Of a DNA stretch of 64,000 bases, positions 39,851 to 48,769 are shown piece after piece. Under the pieces are notes generated by a model. It made no database searches. It saw nothing but the letters and a program-made list of their open reading frames with translations, and was not told where the DNA came from. Position numbers and translations under genes: made by a program. Positions within the stretch are counted from its first letter, which is position 1, and each line of letters begins with the position of its first letter. Origin of the DNA: Gordius sp. MW1 (Eukaryota > Nematomorpha > Gordioida > Gordea > Gordiidae); contig OZ038531.1 of assembly GCA_964036665.1 (NCBI GenBank), positions 14,322,168 to 14,386,167 of the forward strand. The letters are read 5' to 3'.

Positions 39851-42083
39851 AATAGATTTAATTACGGTAACAGGGATAGTAGTGATTTTAGCAATGTTCC
39901 AGTTAGGAGGCTCTGGGGCTTGTGTAAGTTTAATGTCCATTTTACAGTTTGATACCCTTTGGCCTAGTAAAAAAATTGCCCGACCTTTTTTTAATGCCGG
40001 CCAATTAGATGGCGCGGCGGTAGAGTTAGTGGGTAAAGCCAGCGTAGAGGTGGCGGCTGGTGACGCGCGCTGGACATTGATATTATATTTAACAGCCACT
40101 AAAATCGATCCTTTAATGGGTTGGGATTGGCTGCAGGTGATAGGCCCGCATGTTAGATGGTTTGGTCTCTGTGACTCATTGATAGAAACAACCCCTAGTT
40201 GTTGGGTAGCTCCTAGTGTGAAACCTTGCCCGGGTGGGGTTGCGATGATATGTAATATTGAGCTCCCGAGTGGTGCCGAAGTTACGACTTTAGTCGTGAA
40301 ACCTCTTTCGACGTTAATCGTCGGTACACCTACGGGTGTGACGCCTACGGGTGTGACGTCTACGGACGTGTTGAGTGGATTCGGCGACCTGGGCAAGTGG
40401 CAATTGAATTTGCGTAATGTAGTTAGGAGCTACGATTCAGTTTTTGCTGAAGGTCTAGAGTGTTTGAAAGGTTATGAATATGAGGTGAGACTCAAACGTG
40501 GGGCCTATCCCAAATTTTGTCCAAGTAGGCGCATCCCGTTCATATGGCGGGACGAGGTAAATGCGGTTCTGCGGGACTGGACGGAACAGGGGATAATTAC
40601 GCCCGTTGATTATAGTGAGTGGGCGACTCCTCTGGTTCCAGTTAAGAAAGTCGACGAGTCTTTGCGGCTTTGTATTGATATTAGGGTTACGCTTAATCCG
40701 TGGTTGGTGGAAATTAAGTACCCAATGCCGCGGGTGGAGGAAATTTTAGCGAACCTAGATAATGCATGTTTCTTTACAAAGCTGGATCTAAGGTCGGCAT
40801 ATTTGCAGATAAAATTAAGTGCTCGTTCGGCGCGTTTGATGACAATAAATACTCCTTTGGGGTTGTTTTCGTTTAATCGCTTGCCGTTTGGGTTGAGTAT
40901 TTCTGCGGCTGTATTCCAGAAAACTATGGCCTCCGTTTTTCAGGGTTTGGACGGTGTATTCTTTTACCTGGATGATGTGCTGATTGTTGGCACGACAATG
41001 CAAGAACACGATTCGCGTTTAGAGTCAGTTCTTAAGCGCATCCAGGAGAGGGTATTACGTCTAACTATGAAAAAATGCATGATCGGAGTGACAGAAGTGA
41101 CATTCTTAGGGCACGTTATTGCATGTGGGAAAATACGCCCTATGGGTAGTAATGTGGCTGCGATTTTAAAGATACGTGCCCCAACTAACAAGAAGGAAGT
41201 CTTGTCTTTCATGGGGTCTGTGAATTATTATCGCAAGTTTATACCGCATTGCTCGAAGGTAGCAGCTCCCTTGCATAGGTTAACTAAAGACAACGTGCGT
41301 TTTGTTTGGTCCGATAGAGAACAGGTAGCTTTCGAGAAGTTGAAAAACTTGTTGGGAAGCGACCCAGTTCTGGTGTGTTTTAATCGTAACCTTCCCATAG
41401 GGTTGGCGGTTGACGCATCGAAGAGTGGTATAGGTGGCATGCTCTTTCATGTTATTAAAGGAATAGAGCGGCCGATACTATTTTTTTCACGTAAATTGAC
41501 GGCGGCAGAGCTTAATTATTCTGTAATAGAAAAAGAGGCTTTGGCTGTGGTGTTTGCGTTAAATAAATGTCGTGAATATCTTATTGGTCGTAAGTTTAAA
41601 ATCTTTACCGACCATAAACCACTGGTTCCTCTTTTTGCGAAGTGTAATGGTAGTTTGTTGCTAAGCCTTAGGTTACAAAAATCGTTGTTGTTTTTAGGTA
41701 ACTTTGACGTGACCTTGGAGTACAAAAAGGGCGCAACGAACTATGTTCCAGACACATTATCGCGCTTAGGTGAGAGCGATGAAGCGGTACCTAAGGAGGA
41801 ACTAGAGGGTGAGAATTATTTGATTAATGTCGTAACTCAAGCTTTTCCGTCAGTTAACCTTAAGGAGGAGGTGGACAAGGACGAGGAGTTGCATGGGGTT
41901 ACTAAATACTTGAATGGTCAGGCGACAATCGAGGAGGTCGCTAGGTGTTATCGTGGCGTGGTTAACGAACTCTATCTTGACAATGGAGTTGTACTACGTG
42001 GCGAACGCATAATGATTCCACGGGCGTTGCGATCACAAGTGTTGGAATTATTGCATGCTGGACATAACGCGCGTCTAAAATGA
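39600..42083 (+). CDS. pol: Pol: protease remnant, reverse transcriptase, RNase H and integrase start (copy 1)
   Basis: Copies element RNA into DNA. The frame opens after a TAA at 39591 and overlaps gag in the +1 frame; the first codon at 39600 is GTG, so expression by frameshifting is more likely than a separate start. Residues from 39600: repeats to about 103; protease-like GSGACVSL at 104-111 and MGWDWL at 173-178; RT about 282-525, with first Asp D396 in KLDLRSAY and the YLDD box at 456-459; RNase H with D605, E646 and D671 (TDHKPL); the two His of the integrase HHCC finger at 819 and 822. The frame ends at TGA 42081-42083 inside that finger. Oddities: Gly104 replaces the expected protease Asp, and RT/RNase H carry changes not in copy 2 (VDESLR, CIDIR, LQKSLL). 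Probably inactive as it stands. Confidence 0.92.
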   Translation: MIEEEAVGTLKTKGIDLITVTGIVMILAMFQLGGINLTTVLLTMRQYKGIDLITVTGIVVILAMFQLGGINLMTVLLTMRQYNRIDLITVTGIVVILAMFQLGGSGACVSLMSILQFDTLWPSKKIARPFFNAGQLDGAAVELVGKASVEVAAGDARWTLILYLTATKIDPLMGWDWLQVIGPHVRWFGLCDSLIETTPSCWVAPSVKPCPGGVAMICNIELPSGAEVTTLVVKPLSTLIVGTPTGVTPTGVTSTDVLSGFGDLGKWQLNLRNVVRSYDSVFAEGLECLKGYEYEVRLKRGAYPKFCPSRRIPFIWRDEVNAVLRDWTEQGIITPVDYSEWATPLVPVKKVDESLRLCIDIRVTLNPWLVEIKYPMPRVEEILANLDNACFFTKLDLRSAYLQIKLSARSARLMTINTPLGLFSFNRLPFGLSISAAVFQKTMASVFQGLDGVFFYLDDVLIVGTTMQEHDSRLESVLKRIQERVLRLTMKKCMIGVTEVTFLGHVIACGKIRPMGSNVAAILKIRAPTNKKEVLSFMGSVNYYRKFIPHCSKVAAPLHRLTKDNVRFVWSDREQVAFEKLKNLLGSDPVLVCFNRNLPIGLAVDASKSGIGGMLFHVIKGIERPILFFSRKLTAAELNYSVIEKEALAVVFALNKCREYLIGRKFKIFTDHKPLVPLFAKCNGSLLLSLRLQKSLLFLGNFDVTLEYKKGATNYVPDTLSRLGESDEAVPKEELEGENYLINVVTQAFPSVNLKEEVDKDEELHGVTKYLNGQATIEEVARCYRGVVNELYLDNGVVLRGERIMIPRALRSQVLELLHAGHNARLK
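39643..39910 (+). repeat. 105-bp tandem repeat in the gag/pol overlap, copy 1
   Basis: About 2.55 units: 39643-39747, 39748-39852 and 39853-39910. Because 105 is divisible by three, the units stay in frame and are open in two frames at once. One reads NYGNRDSSDFSNV-type text in the gag frame, the other ITVTGIVVILAMFQL-type text in the pol frame. In the third unit, GGG is replaced by TAG at the unit start, which ends the gag frame. The repeat stops immediately before the protease-like GSGACVSL segment. Confidence 0.9.
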
Positions 42084-42886
42084 AAGCAATGGCGCTTAAT
42101 TATGTTTGGTGGCCTAAAATGGGCGCTGATATTGGCATGTATAGGCGTAAATGTACTGCGTGTAGTAAAAATGCGTGCATGCCCAAGCACGATAAACAAG
42201 CTAGGTGGCCGCGGGCTCGAAACGTTTGGGACCGGGTACATCTAGACTTTTTCGACTTTGATTCGAAACAATATCTTTTACTGGTGGACGCGGCTTCGAG
42301 TTGGGTTGAATTTCAACGCGTCACAAAGCTGTCTACTGGGGTGGTTATTGATTTTTTAAAGAATTTAATGGGCGCCTATGGTATCCCGAGGTATATAGTA
42401 TCCGATAACGGTACTGCCTTTACTAGCGCCGAGTTTAAGGTGTTTTGCGGTAAATGGGGTATACTGCATTTATTAACACCTCCATATCACCCAAGTTCTA
42501 ACGGGTTGGCGGAGCGACATGTTGCGATCGTTAAGAAATGGTTGAAAAATGAGAAGGTAGAGAAGGACGGCATTTGGATGTACAGGTTATTACATAATGC
42601 GTCCGCTCGCTTTCCGTGTCGCGCCCCTGTTAGTAAAATATTTTTAAATAGATTACCTCGCGTGCCGATCGATGTGTGGGTGGACTCCGGTTTAACAACT
42701 AGCGAGTCTGCTTCCAGTAGGTACGAGGTTGGTAATTTAGTATGGGCTCGCGTGTATCGTGGAACCGAGCGGTGGTTGGAAGCTGTTGTGAAATCCCACG
42801 TGGGCTCAAAAGCCTACGAGGTTGAGTTTACGGGCTCTAATAACCGCACGGTTAGACACGAGGAGCAATTACGGTTGCGATGTTAA
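42080..42886 (+). CDS. pol: Integrase, main part (copy 1)
   Basis: Inserts element cDNA into the genome. 268 residues starting at ATG 42080, which overlaps the preceding stop as ATGA and lies in the -1 frame. It supplies the Cys pair of the HHCC finger (C25, C28); the His pair is at the end of the previous frame. The catalytic core has D56 (HLDFFD), D109 (SDNG) and E145 (NGLAE), with 35 residues between the last two: the D,D35E signature. The C-terminal 60 residues (YEVGNLVWARVYRG to RHEEQLRLR) match the usual SH3-like tail of this clade; no chromodomain is seen. The frame change could be a one-base loss in the A run at 42077-42080, or an overlap translated by coupling. It is shared by both copies, so it predates their duplication. 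Confidence 0.92.
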   Translation: MKAMALNYVWWPKMGADIGMYRRKCTACSKNACMPKHDKQARWPRARNVWDRVHLDFFDFDSKQYLLLVDAASSWVEFQRVTKLSTGVVIDFLKNLMGAYGIPRYIVSDNGTAFTSAEFKVFCGKWGILHLLTPPYHPSSNGLAERHVAIVKKWLKNEKVEKDGIWMYRLLHNASARFPCRAPVSKIFLNRLPRVPIDVWVDSGLTTSESASSRYEVGNLVWARVYRGTERWLEAVVKSHVGSKAYEVEFTGSNNRTVRHEEQLRLRC

Positions 42887-42901
42887 TGGGTTATCTTTGA
42901 T

Positions 42902-42952
42902 ATGCGATAATATGTATATTTGTTATTGTGCATTAGATGGACATTATCGCAT
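42902..42952 (+). other. Hairpin just after the integrase stop, copy 1
   Basis: ATGCGATAAT (42902-42911) and ATTATCGCAT (42943-42952) form a perfect 10-bp inverted repeat with a 31-nt loop, 15 bp after the integrase stop. It is conserved in copy 2 at 52274-52324. Role unknown. Confidence 0.6.
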
Positions 42953-43020
42953 CATGGTGCCGGTTTAGGGTGGAAGTGGAAGTGATTGATCCGCTTTAAG
43001 CCCCGACGGACCTTTACGTA

Positions 43021-43074
43021 TCGTTCGTGGTGGGACAGGACGGTGTCCCGCATATGGTCAATTTCCACGAACGA
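43021..43074 (+). other. Nested hairpin at the start of the GC-rich tail, copy 1
   Basis: TCGTTCGTGG (43021-43030) pairs with CCACGAACGA (43065-43074). Inside it GGGACA (43032-43037) pairs with TGTCCC (43044-43049). The whole is a 54-nt two-tier inverted repeat, repeated in copy 2 at 52392-52445. It spans the first ATG of the following ORF (43054). Function unknown. Confidence 0.6.
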
Positions 43075-43554
43075 CGATATTCTCAGGGCGGTGCCCCGCA
43101 GCCCGGGAATAGAGAACGAGGTGGTAGAATCAGTCGAGGAGGACGCGCTGGGGGCAGCGGTACCTCGACTGCTGGGGTTCGGAGGGATCCCAGAGAAGTC
43201 CTTCCGCCGGTTCGCCCGGTCCGAGGGGACACGGAGGTTGCCCCGACGGCGGCGCGCGGAGGGCGACGCAGGGCTGCCCGAAGGTGGTGTAGTTTGTGCC
43301 TACGCCGGCATCGAAGGGCCGCGTGTGGAGGCACAACGGTAACACCGCCGGGGGCGCCTAGTGTCTCGTCGATAGGGTCTGTAAACGCCGGCGTGGGTGA
43401 GGCTGCTGTCAGTGTAGCGATGCACCTAGACCCACCCGATGTCGTGAATACGGACGCGGTACTAGCACCGATGGCGACGGTAACGCTGTTAGAATACGAT
43501 CTAGCGGTTCGAGAATCAAAGCGAGGGGGTCAGCCAGACGGCGATAATGGGTAG
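43054..43554 (+). CDS. GC-rich ORF of unknown function in the 3' region (copy 1)
   Basis: 166 residues from ATG 43054 to the TAG at 43552-43554, between integrase and the 3' LTR where some Ty3/gypsy elements carry an extra gene. The N-terminal 90 residues are rich in Gly, Arg and Pro (GNRERGG, RGGRRRAARR). The second half is Ala/Val-rich, ending in an acidic stretch with LLEYDLAVRESKRGG. I see no signal peptide, membrane segment, coiled coil or known motif. The DNA is strikingly GC-rich against both satellite and pol. A second long frame (TTG 42986 to 43342, integrase frame) overlaps it and cannot be excluded. It may be non-coding. Open in both copies, but they are too similar for that to be evidence. 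Confidence 0.35.
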   Translation: MVNFHERRYSQGGAPQPGNRERGGRISRGGRAGGSGTSTAGVRRDPREVLPPVRPVRGDTEVAPTAARGGRRRAARRWCSLCLRRHRRAACGGTTVTPPGAPSVSSIGSVNAGVGEAAVSVAMHLDPPDVVNTDAVLAPMATVTLLEYDLAVRESKRGGQPDGDNG

Positions 43555-43658
43555 CAAGTGCGGACCCAATGACGTCTATCGGGGAGGCCGTTCCCGTACC
43601 TGACGGCCCGCTAAATTTTTTTTGACTCCCCGCTCCCGTCCTCTTTGGGGTCTTTCTT

Positions 43659-43669
43659 AAAGGGGATGG
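43659..43669 (+). promoter_or_regulatory. Polypurine tract, copy 1
   Basis: AAAGGGGATGG abuts the 3' LTR, the expected plus-strand primer of an LTR retrotransposon. It is interrupted by one T. The same sequence lies at 53030-53040 in copy 2. Confidence 0.75.
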
Positions 43670-44096
43670 TGTGGTAATCGCCGTACGTCTATCTATTGAG
43701 TTACTGGTGCGCGCTACACGTCAGTCATATCAATTCACTTATTTACACGTCAATCACGCCAAGCCATTTAATGATGCGCATTATACATCGATGGGGAAGC
43801 ACTATTGGTATTGATGTTGTTGTGTTGTTGACTCCATCGTGGTATAAAAGATAGAAGATAACAAACATACAGACACTCTTCCATTTGTTTTACCCACATC
43901 ATTTTTTATCTGTTTTCCCATTGTAATCTCGCCACTCATCTTTTTTACCTTATAGTCTTTTAACGTTCGTATTAATTGTTATATTCGGAATTTATGTAAG
44001 TAATTAAGATTAAACGTTCATAATAGTACGGGTCTATAATATCTTTATCAATAATTAATAAATAATATTATCATGGTGTTTTTTGTCTTTCTATAG
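43670..44096 (+). repeat. 3' LTR, copy 1
   Basis: 427 bp. Compared with its 5' LTR it has A at base 7, G at 29, G at 38, T at 190 and T at 336. All except base 29 are shared with the 3' LTR of copy 2. The change at 336 destroys the first AATAAA; a second AATAAA remains at 44057-44062 and could serve polyadenylation. TATA box at 43843. Confidence 0.95.
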
Positions 44097-44979
44097 ATCC
44101 CAAGTAAAAATTTATCAGAATCTAAAAACTATTACTTTGAAATCATGATCACATAGAGCAGTTTTAAAAAACTAAGCACTCACGTTGCGATACAACAAAC
44201 TAATCGCAACAATAAAACGTTGTCTTTTGTCAAAATGATAGTTCTCGCAGCTTAAAACCTCTTTTCGGAAGACAATCGAGGATAATAGGATTCTCAAATT
44301 GGCTTACTTTTATATATTTTTTTATGCTCTTTCACATAGAATCAAAAAAATAAATGTTTTTACCTCAAAATTTTTCACATATTTTTTTTGGACCGTATTC
44401 ATCCGATGAAAGTTGTCGTTTTCAGACGTAGTTTCTATGATCCCAAGTATAAATTTATCAGAATTTAAAAACTATTACTTTGAAATCATGATCGCATAGA
44501 GCAGTTTTCAAAAATTAAGCACTCACGTTGCGATACAACAAACTAATCGCAACAATAAAACGTTGTCTTTTGTCAAAATGATAGTTCTCGCAGCTAAAAC
44601 CTCTTTTCGGAAGTCAATCGAGGATAATAGGATTCTCAAATTGGCTTACTTTCATATATTTTTTCATGCTCTTTCACATAGAATCGAAAAAAATAAATGT
44701 TTTTACCTCAAAATTATTCTCATATTTTTCTTTGAACCGTATTCATCCGATGAAAGTTGTCGTATTCAGACGTGGTTTCTATGATCCCAAGTATAAATTT
44801 ATCAGAATTTAAAAACTATTACTTTGAAATCATGATCGCATAGAGCAGTTTTCAAAAATTAAGCACTCACGTTGCGATACAACAAACTAATCGCAACAAT
44901 AAAACGTTGTCTTTTGTCAAAATGATAGTTCTCGCAGCTTAAAACCTCTATTCGGAAGTCAATCGAGGATAATAGGATT

Positions 44980-46080
44980 CTCAAATTGGCTTACTTTTAT
45001 ATATTTTTTCATGCTCTTTCACATTCGAAAAAAATAAATATTTTTACCTCAAAATTTTTCACATATTTTTCTTTGAACCGTATTCATCCGATGAAAGTTG
45101 TCGTTTTCAGACGTGGTTTCTATGATCCCAAGTATAAATTTATCAGAATTTAAAAACTATTACTTTGAAATCATGATCGCATAGAGAAGTTTTCAAAAAT
45201 AAAGCACTCACGTTGCGATACAACAAACTAATCGCAACAATAAAACGTTGTCTTTTGTCAAAATGATAGTTCTCGCAGCTTAAAACTTCTTTTCGGAAGT
45301 CAATCGAGGATAATAGGATTCTCAAATTGGCTTACTTTTATATATTTTTTCATGCTCTTTCACATAGAATCAAAAAAAATAAATATTTTTACCTCAAAAT
45401 TTTTCACATATTTTTCTTTGAACCGTATTCATCCGATGAAAGTTGTCGTTTTCAGACGTGGTTTCTATGATCCCAAGTAAAAATTTATCAGAATCTAAAA
45501 ACTATTACTTTGAAATCATGATCACATAGAGCAGTTTTCAAAAATTAAGCACTCACGTTGCGATACAACAAACTAATCGCAACAATAAAACGTTGTCTTT
45601 TGTCAAAATGATAGTTCTCGCAGCTTAAAACCTCTTTTCGGAAGTCAATCGAGGATAATAGGATTCTCAAATTGGCTTACTTTTATATATTTTTTCATGC
45701 TCTTTCACATTCGAAAAAAATAAATATTTTTACCTCAAAATTTTTCACATATTTTTCTTTGAACCGTATTCATCCGATGAAAGTTGTCGTTTTCAGACGT
45801 GGTTTCTATGATCCCAAGTATAAATTTATCAGAATTTAAAAACTATTACTTTGAAATCATGATCGCATAGAGAAGTTTTCAAAAATAAAGCACTCACGTT
45901 GCGATACAACAAACTAATCGCAACAATAAAACGTTGTCTTTTGTCAAAATGATAGTTCTCGCAGCTTAAAACTTCTTTTCGGAAGTCAATCGAGGATAAT
46001 AGGATTCTCAAATTGGCTTACTTTTATATATTTTTTCATGCTCTTTCACATAGAATCAAAAAAAATAAATATTTTTACCT
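44980..46080 (+). repeat. Two-monomer (686-bp) duplication right of copy 1
   Basis: Monomers with CACATTCGAAAAA (45020 and 45706) and AGAGAAGTTTTC (45183 and 45869) occur twice at an offset of 686 bp. The flank of copy 2 has this marked pair only once at the corresponding place (near 54390), so the duplication arose after the element was duplicated, or the single state reflects a loss. Confidence 0.75.
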
Positions 46081-47873
46081 CAAAATTTTTCACATATTTT
46101 TCTTTGAACCGTATTCATCCGATGAAAGTTGTCGTTTTCAGACATGGTTTCTATGATCCCAAGTAAAAATTTATCAGAATTTAAAAACTATGACTTTGAA
46201 ATTTCTGATTGCATAGAGCAGTTTTCAAAAATTAAGCACTCACGTTGCGATATAACAAACTAATCGCAACAATAAAACGTTGTCTTTTGTCAAATTGATA
46301 GTTCTCGCAGCTTAAAACCTCTTTTCGGAAGTCAATCGAGGATAATAGGATTCTCAAATTGGCTTACTTTTATATATTTTTTCGTGCTCATTCACATAGA
46401 ATCGAAAAAAATAAATTTTTTTACCTCAAAATTTTTCACATATTTTTCTTTGAACCGTATTCATCCGATGAAAGTTGTCGTTTTCAGACGTAATTTCTAT
46501 GATCCCAAGTAAAAATTTATCAGAATCTAAAAACTATTACTTTGAAATCATGATCGCATGGAGCAGTTTTCAAAAATTAAGCACTCACGTTGCGATACAA
46601 CAAACTAATCGCAACAATAAAACGTTGTCTTTTGTCAAAATGATAGTTCTCGCAGCTTAAAACCTCTTTTCGGAAGTCAATCGAGGATTATAGGATTCTC
46701 AAATTGGCTTACTTTTATATATTTTTTCGTGCTCTTTCACATAGAATCGAAAAAAATAAATATTTTTACCTCAAAATTTTTCACATATTTTTCTTTAAAC
46801 CGTATTCATCCGATGAAAGTTGTCGTTTTCAGACGTGGTTTCTATGATCCCAAGTAAAAATTTATCAGAATCTAAAAACTATTACTTTGAAATCATGATC
46901 GCATAGAGCAGTTTTCAAATATTAAGCACTCACGTTGCGATACAACAAACTAATCGCAACAATAAAACGTTGTCTTTTGTCAAAATGATAGTTCTCGCAG
47001 CTTAAAACCTCTTTTTGGAAGTCAATCGAGGATAATAGGATTCTCAAATTGGCTTATATTTTTTTATGCTCTTTCACATAGAATCGAAAAAAATAAATAT
47101 TTTTACCTCAAAATTTTTCATATATTTTTCTTTGAACCGTATTCATCCGATGAAAGTTGTCGTTTTCAGACGTGGTTTTTATGATCCCAAGTAAAAATTT
47201 ATTAGAATTTAAAAACTATTACTTTGAAATCATGATCGTATAGAGCAGTTTTCAAAAATTAAGCACTCACGTTGCGATACATTAAACTAATTACAACAAT
47301 AAAACGTCGTCTTTTGTCAAAATAATAGTTCTCGCAGCTTAAAATTTCTTTTCGTAAGTCAATCGAGGATAATAGGATTCTCAAATTGGCTTACTTTTAT
47401 ATATTTTTACATGCTCTTTCACATAGAATCAAAAAAAAATGAATATTTTTACCTCATAATTTTTCACATATTTTTCTTTGAACCGTATTCATCCGATTAA
47501 AGTTGTCGTTTTCAGACGTGGTTTCTATGATCCCAAGTAAAAATTTATCAGAATTTAAAAACTATTACTTTGAAATCATGATCGCATAGAGCAGTTTTCA
47601 AAAATTAAGCACTCACGTTGCGATACAACAAACTAATCGCAACAATAAAACGTTGTCTTTTGTCAAAATGATAGTTCTCGCAGCTTAAAACCTCTTTTCA
47701 GAAGTCAATCGAGGATAATAGGATTCTCAAATTGGCTTACTTTTATATATTTTTTCATGCTCTTTCACATAGAATCGAAAAAAAAAATATTTTTACCTCA
47801 AAATTTTTCACATATTTTTCTTTGAACCGTATTCATCCGATGAAAGTTGTCGTTTTCAGACGTAGTTTCTATG

Positions 47874-47877
47874 ATCC
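47874..47877. repeat. Target-site duplication, left side of copy 2
   Basis: ATCC, repeated at 53468-53471. It is the same satellite base as for copy 1. Confidence 0.85.
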
Positions 47878-48304
47878 TGTGGTTATCGCCGTACGTCTAT
47901 CTATTCAGTTACTGATGCGCGCTACACGTCAGTCATATCAATTCACTTATTTACACGTCAATCACGCCAAGCCATTTAATGATGCGCATTATACATCGAT
48001 GGGGAAGCACTATTGGTATTGATGTTGTTGTGTTGTTGACTCCATCGTGGTATAAAAGATAGAAGACAACAAACATACAGACACTCTTCCATTTGTTTTA
48101 CCCACATCATTTTTTATCTGTTTTCCCATTGTAATCTCGCCACTCATCTTTTTTACCTTATAGTCTTTTAACGTTCGTATTAATTGTTATATTCGGAATT
48201 TATGTAAGTAATAAAGATTAAACGTTCATAATAGTACGGGTCTATAATATCTTTATCAATAATTAATAAATAATATTATCATGGTGTTTTTTGTCTTTCT
48301 ATAG
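47878..48304 (+). repeat. 5' LTR, copy 2
   Basis: 427 bp. By eye identical to the 5' LTR of copy 1, and four bases different from its own 3' LTR (LTR bases 7, 38, 190, 336). TATA box at 48051-48058. Confidence 0.95.
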
Positions 48305-48322
48305 TGGTGATTAGCGATGGAG
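48305..48322 (+). promoter_or_regulatory. Candidate primer-binding site, copy 2
   Basis: Same TGG-initial sequence as in copy 1, directly after the LTR. tRNA not identified. Confidence 0.5.
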
Positions 48323-48769
48323 CTTGTCATAAATTTTTAGTAATAATGAGTAATTTATTGTTTTTTATATTTATAATCTTAATTGTATATTTTATTTTAA
48401 CGATTAAATATTTTAGAATTTATATTATTATTTATTATGTTTGCTAGAATAAACGTTTAGGTTTCGTTAATACTAATCCACTGTTGCAGTTAAATTTTAA
48501 CTTTGGTGTGCAATTAATTTTAGTGTTGTAATTAGTTACATTTAATATTTAATTTCAAGTATAGATGGGAAAGATTTATTGTGGGGTACGGCTTTGATTT
48601 AAACATTTTAGGTTTATAAATTTACTTTGCGTTTTTTTTTTACACGTAATTTATATGATATCATAAATTTATAGTGTTTTTTCGCAAATTTGAATTAATT
48701 AATTTTCTCTTAGAACGTACTTTTTCGAAGAATTCTTGTACTATTAGTTTTTTGGTTTTAGTTATTATA
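48323..48769 (+). other. AT-rich leader, copy 2
   Basis: AT-rich non-coding stretch equivalent to 38952-39398. An open frame without ATG runs from about 48674 into the gag-like ORF, but starts at GTG and need not be translated. Confidence 0.6.

Larger units (their letters stand above)
38507..44096 (+). mobile_element. Ty3/gypsy LTR retrotransposon, copy 1
   Basis: A 5,590-bp element inserted in a satellite monomer. Order: 5' LTR (38507-38933), possible primer site, AT-rich leader, short gag-like region with zinc knuckle, pol (protease remnant, RT, RNase H, integrase), GC-rich ORF, polypurine tract, 3' LTR (43670-44096). The RT-RNaseH-integrase order and YLDD box place it in Ty3/gypsy; the pol text resembles invertebrate Mag/K02A2.6-like elements. 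It is much more GC-rich than the satellite. Broken points are a gag frameshift, Gly at the protease Asp position, and a frame change inside the integrase zinc finger. It is probably not autonomous. Confidence 0.95.
44097..47877 (+). repeat. Satellite between the two retrotransposons
   Basis: About 11 monomers. 44097-46100 has right-type variants (AAGTATAAATTTATC, AAATGTTTTTACC, GATCACATAG). From about 46140 the text switches to the left-type block that also precedes copy 1 (GACATGG, CGTGCTCATTC, GACGTAATTTC, then ACATTAAACTAATTACAAC). This switch is the junction of the duplication. Relative to the flank of copy 1, one monomer (345 bp) is missing near 46.4 kb, leaving a hybrid monomer. Confidence 0.9.

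Noticed and set aside
39689-40396. 235-residue antisense frame in pol (also 49061-49768)
   Set aside because: Shadow of the repeat-containing pol frame; its repeats mirror the 105-bp units and it has no independent support. The shorter antisense frames at 40815-42241 and 50187-51613 are also shadows.
43083-43345. Antisense Arg/Pro-rich frames in the GC-rich tail (also 52454-52716)
   Set aside because: Low-complexity by-products of high GC content; no motif or start context.
42890-43554. Envelope gene after integrase
   Set aside because: No signal peptide, membrane anchor, cleavage site or Cys pattern in any frame of the tail.
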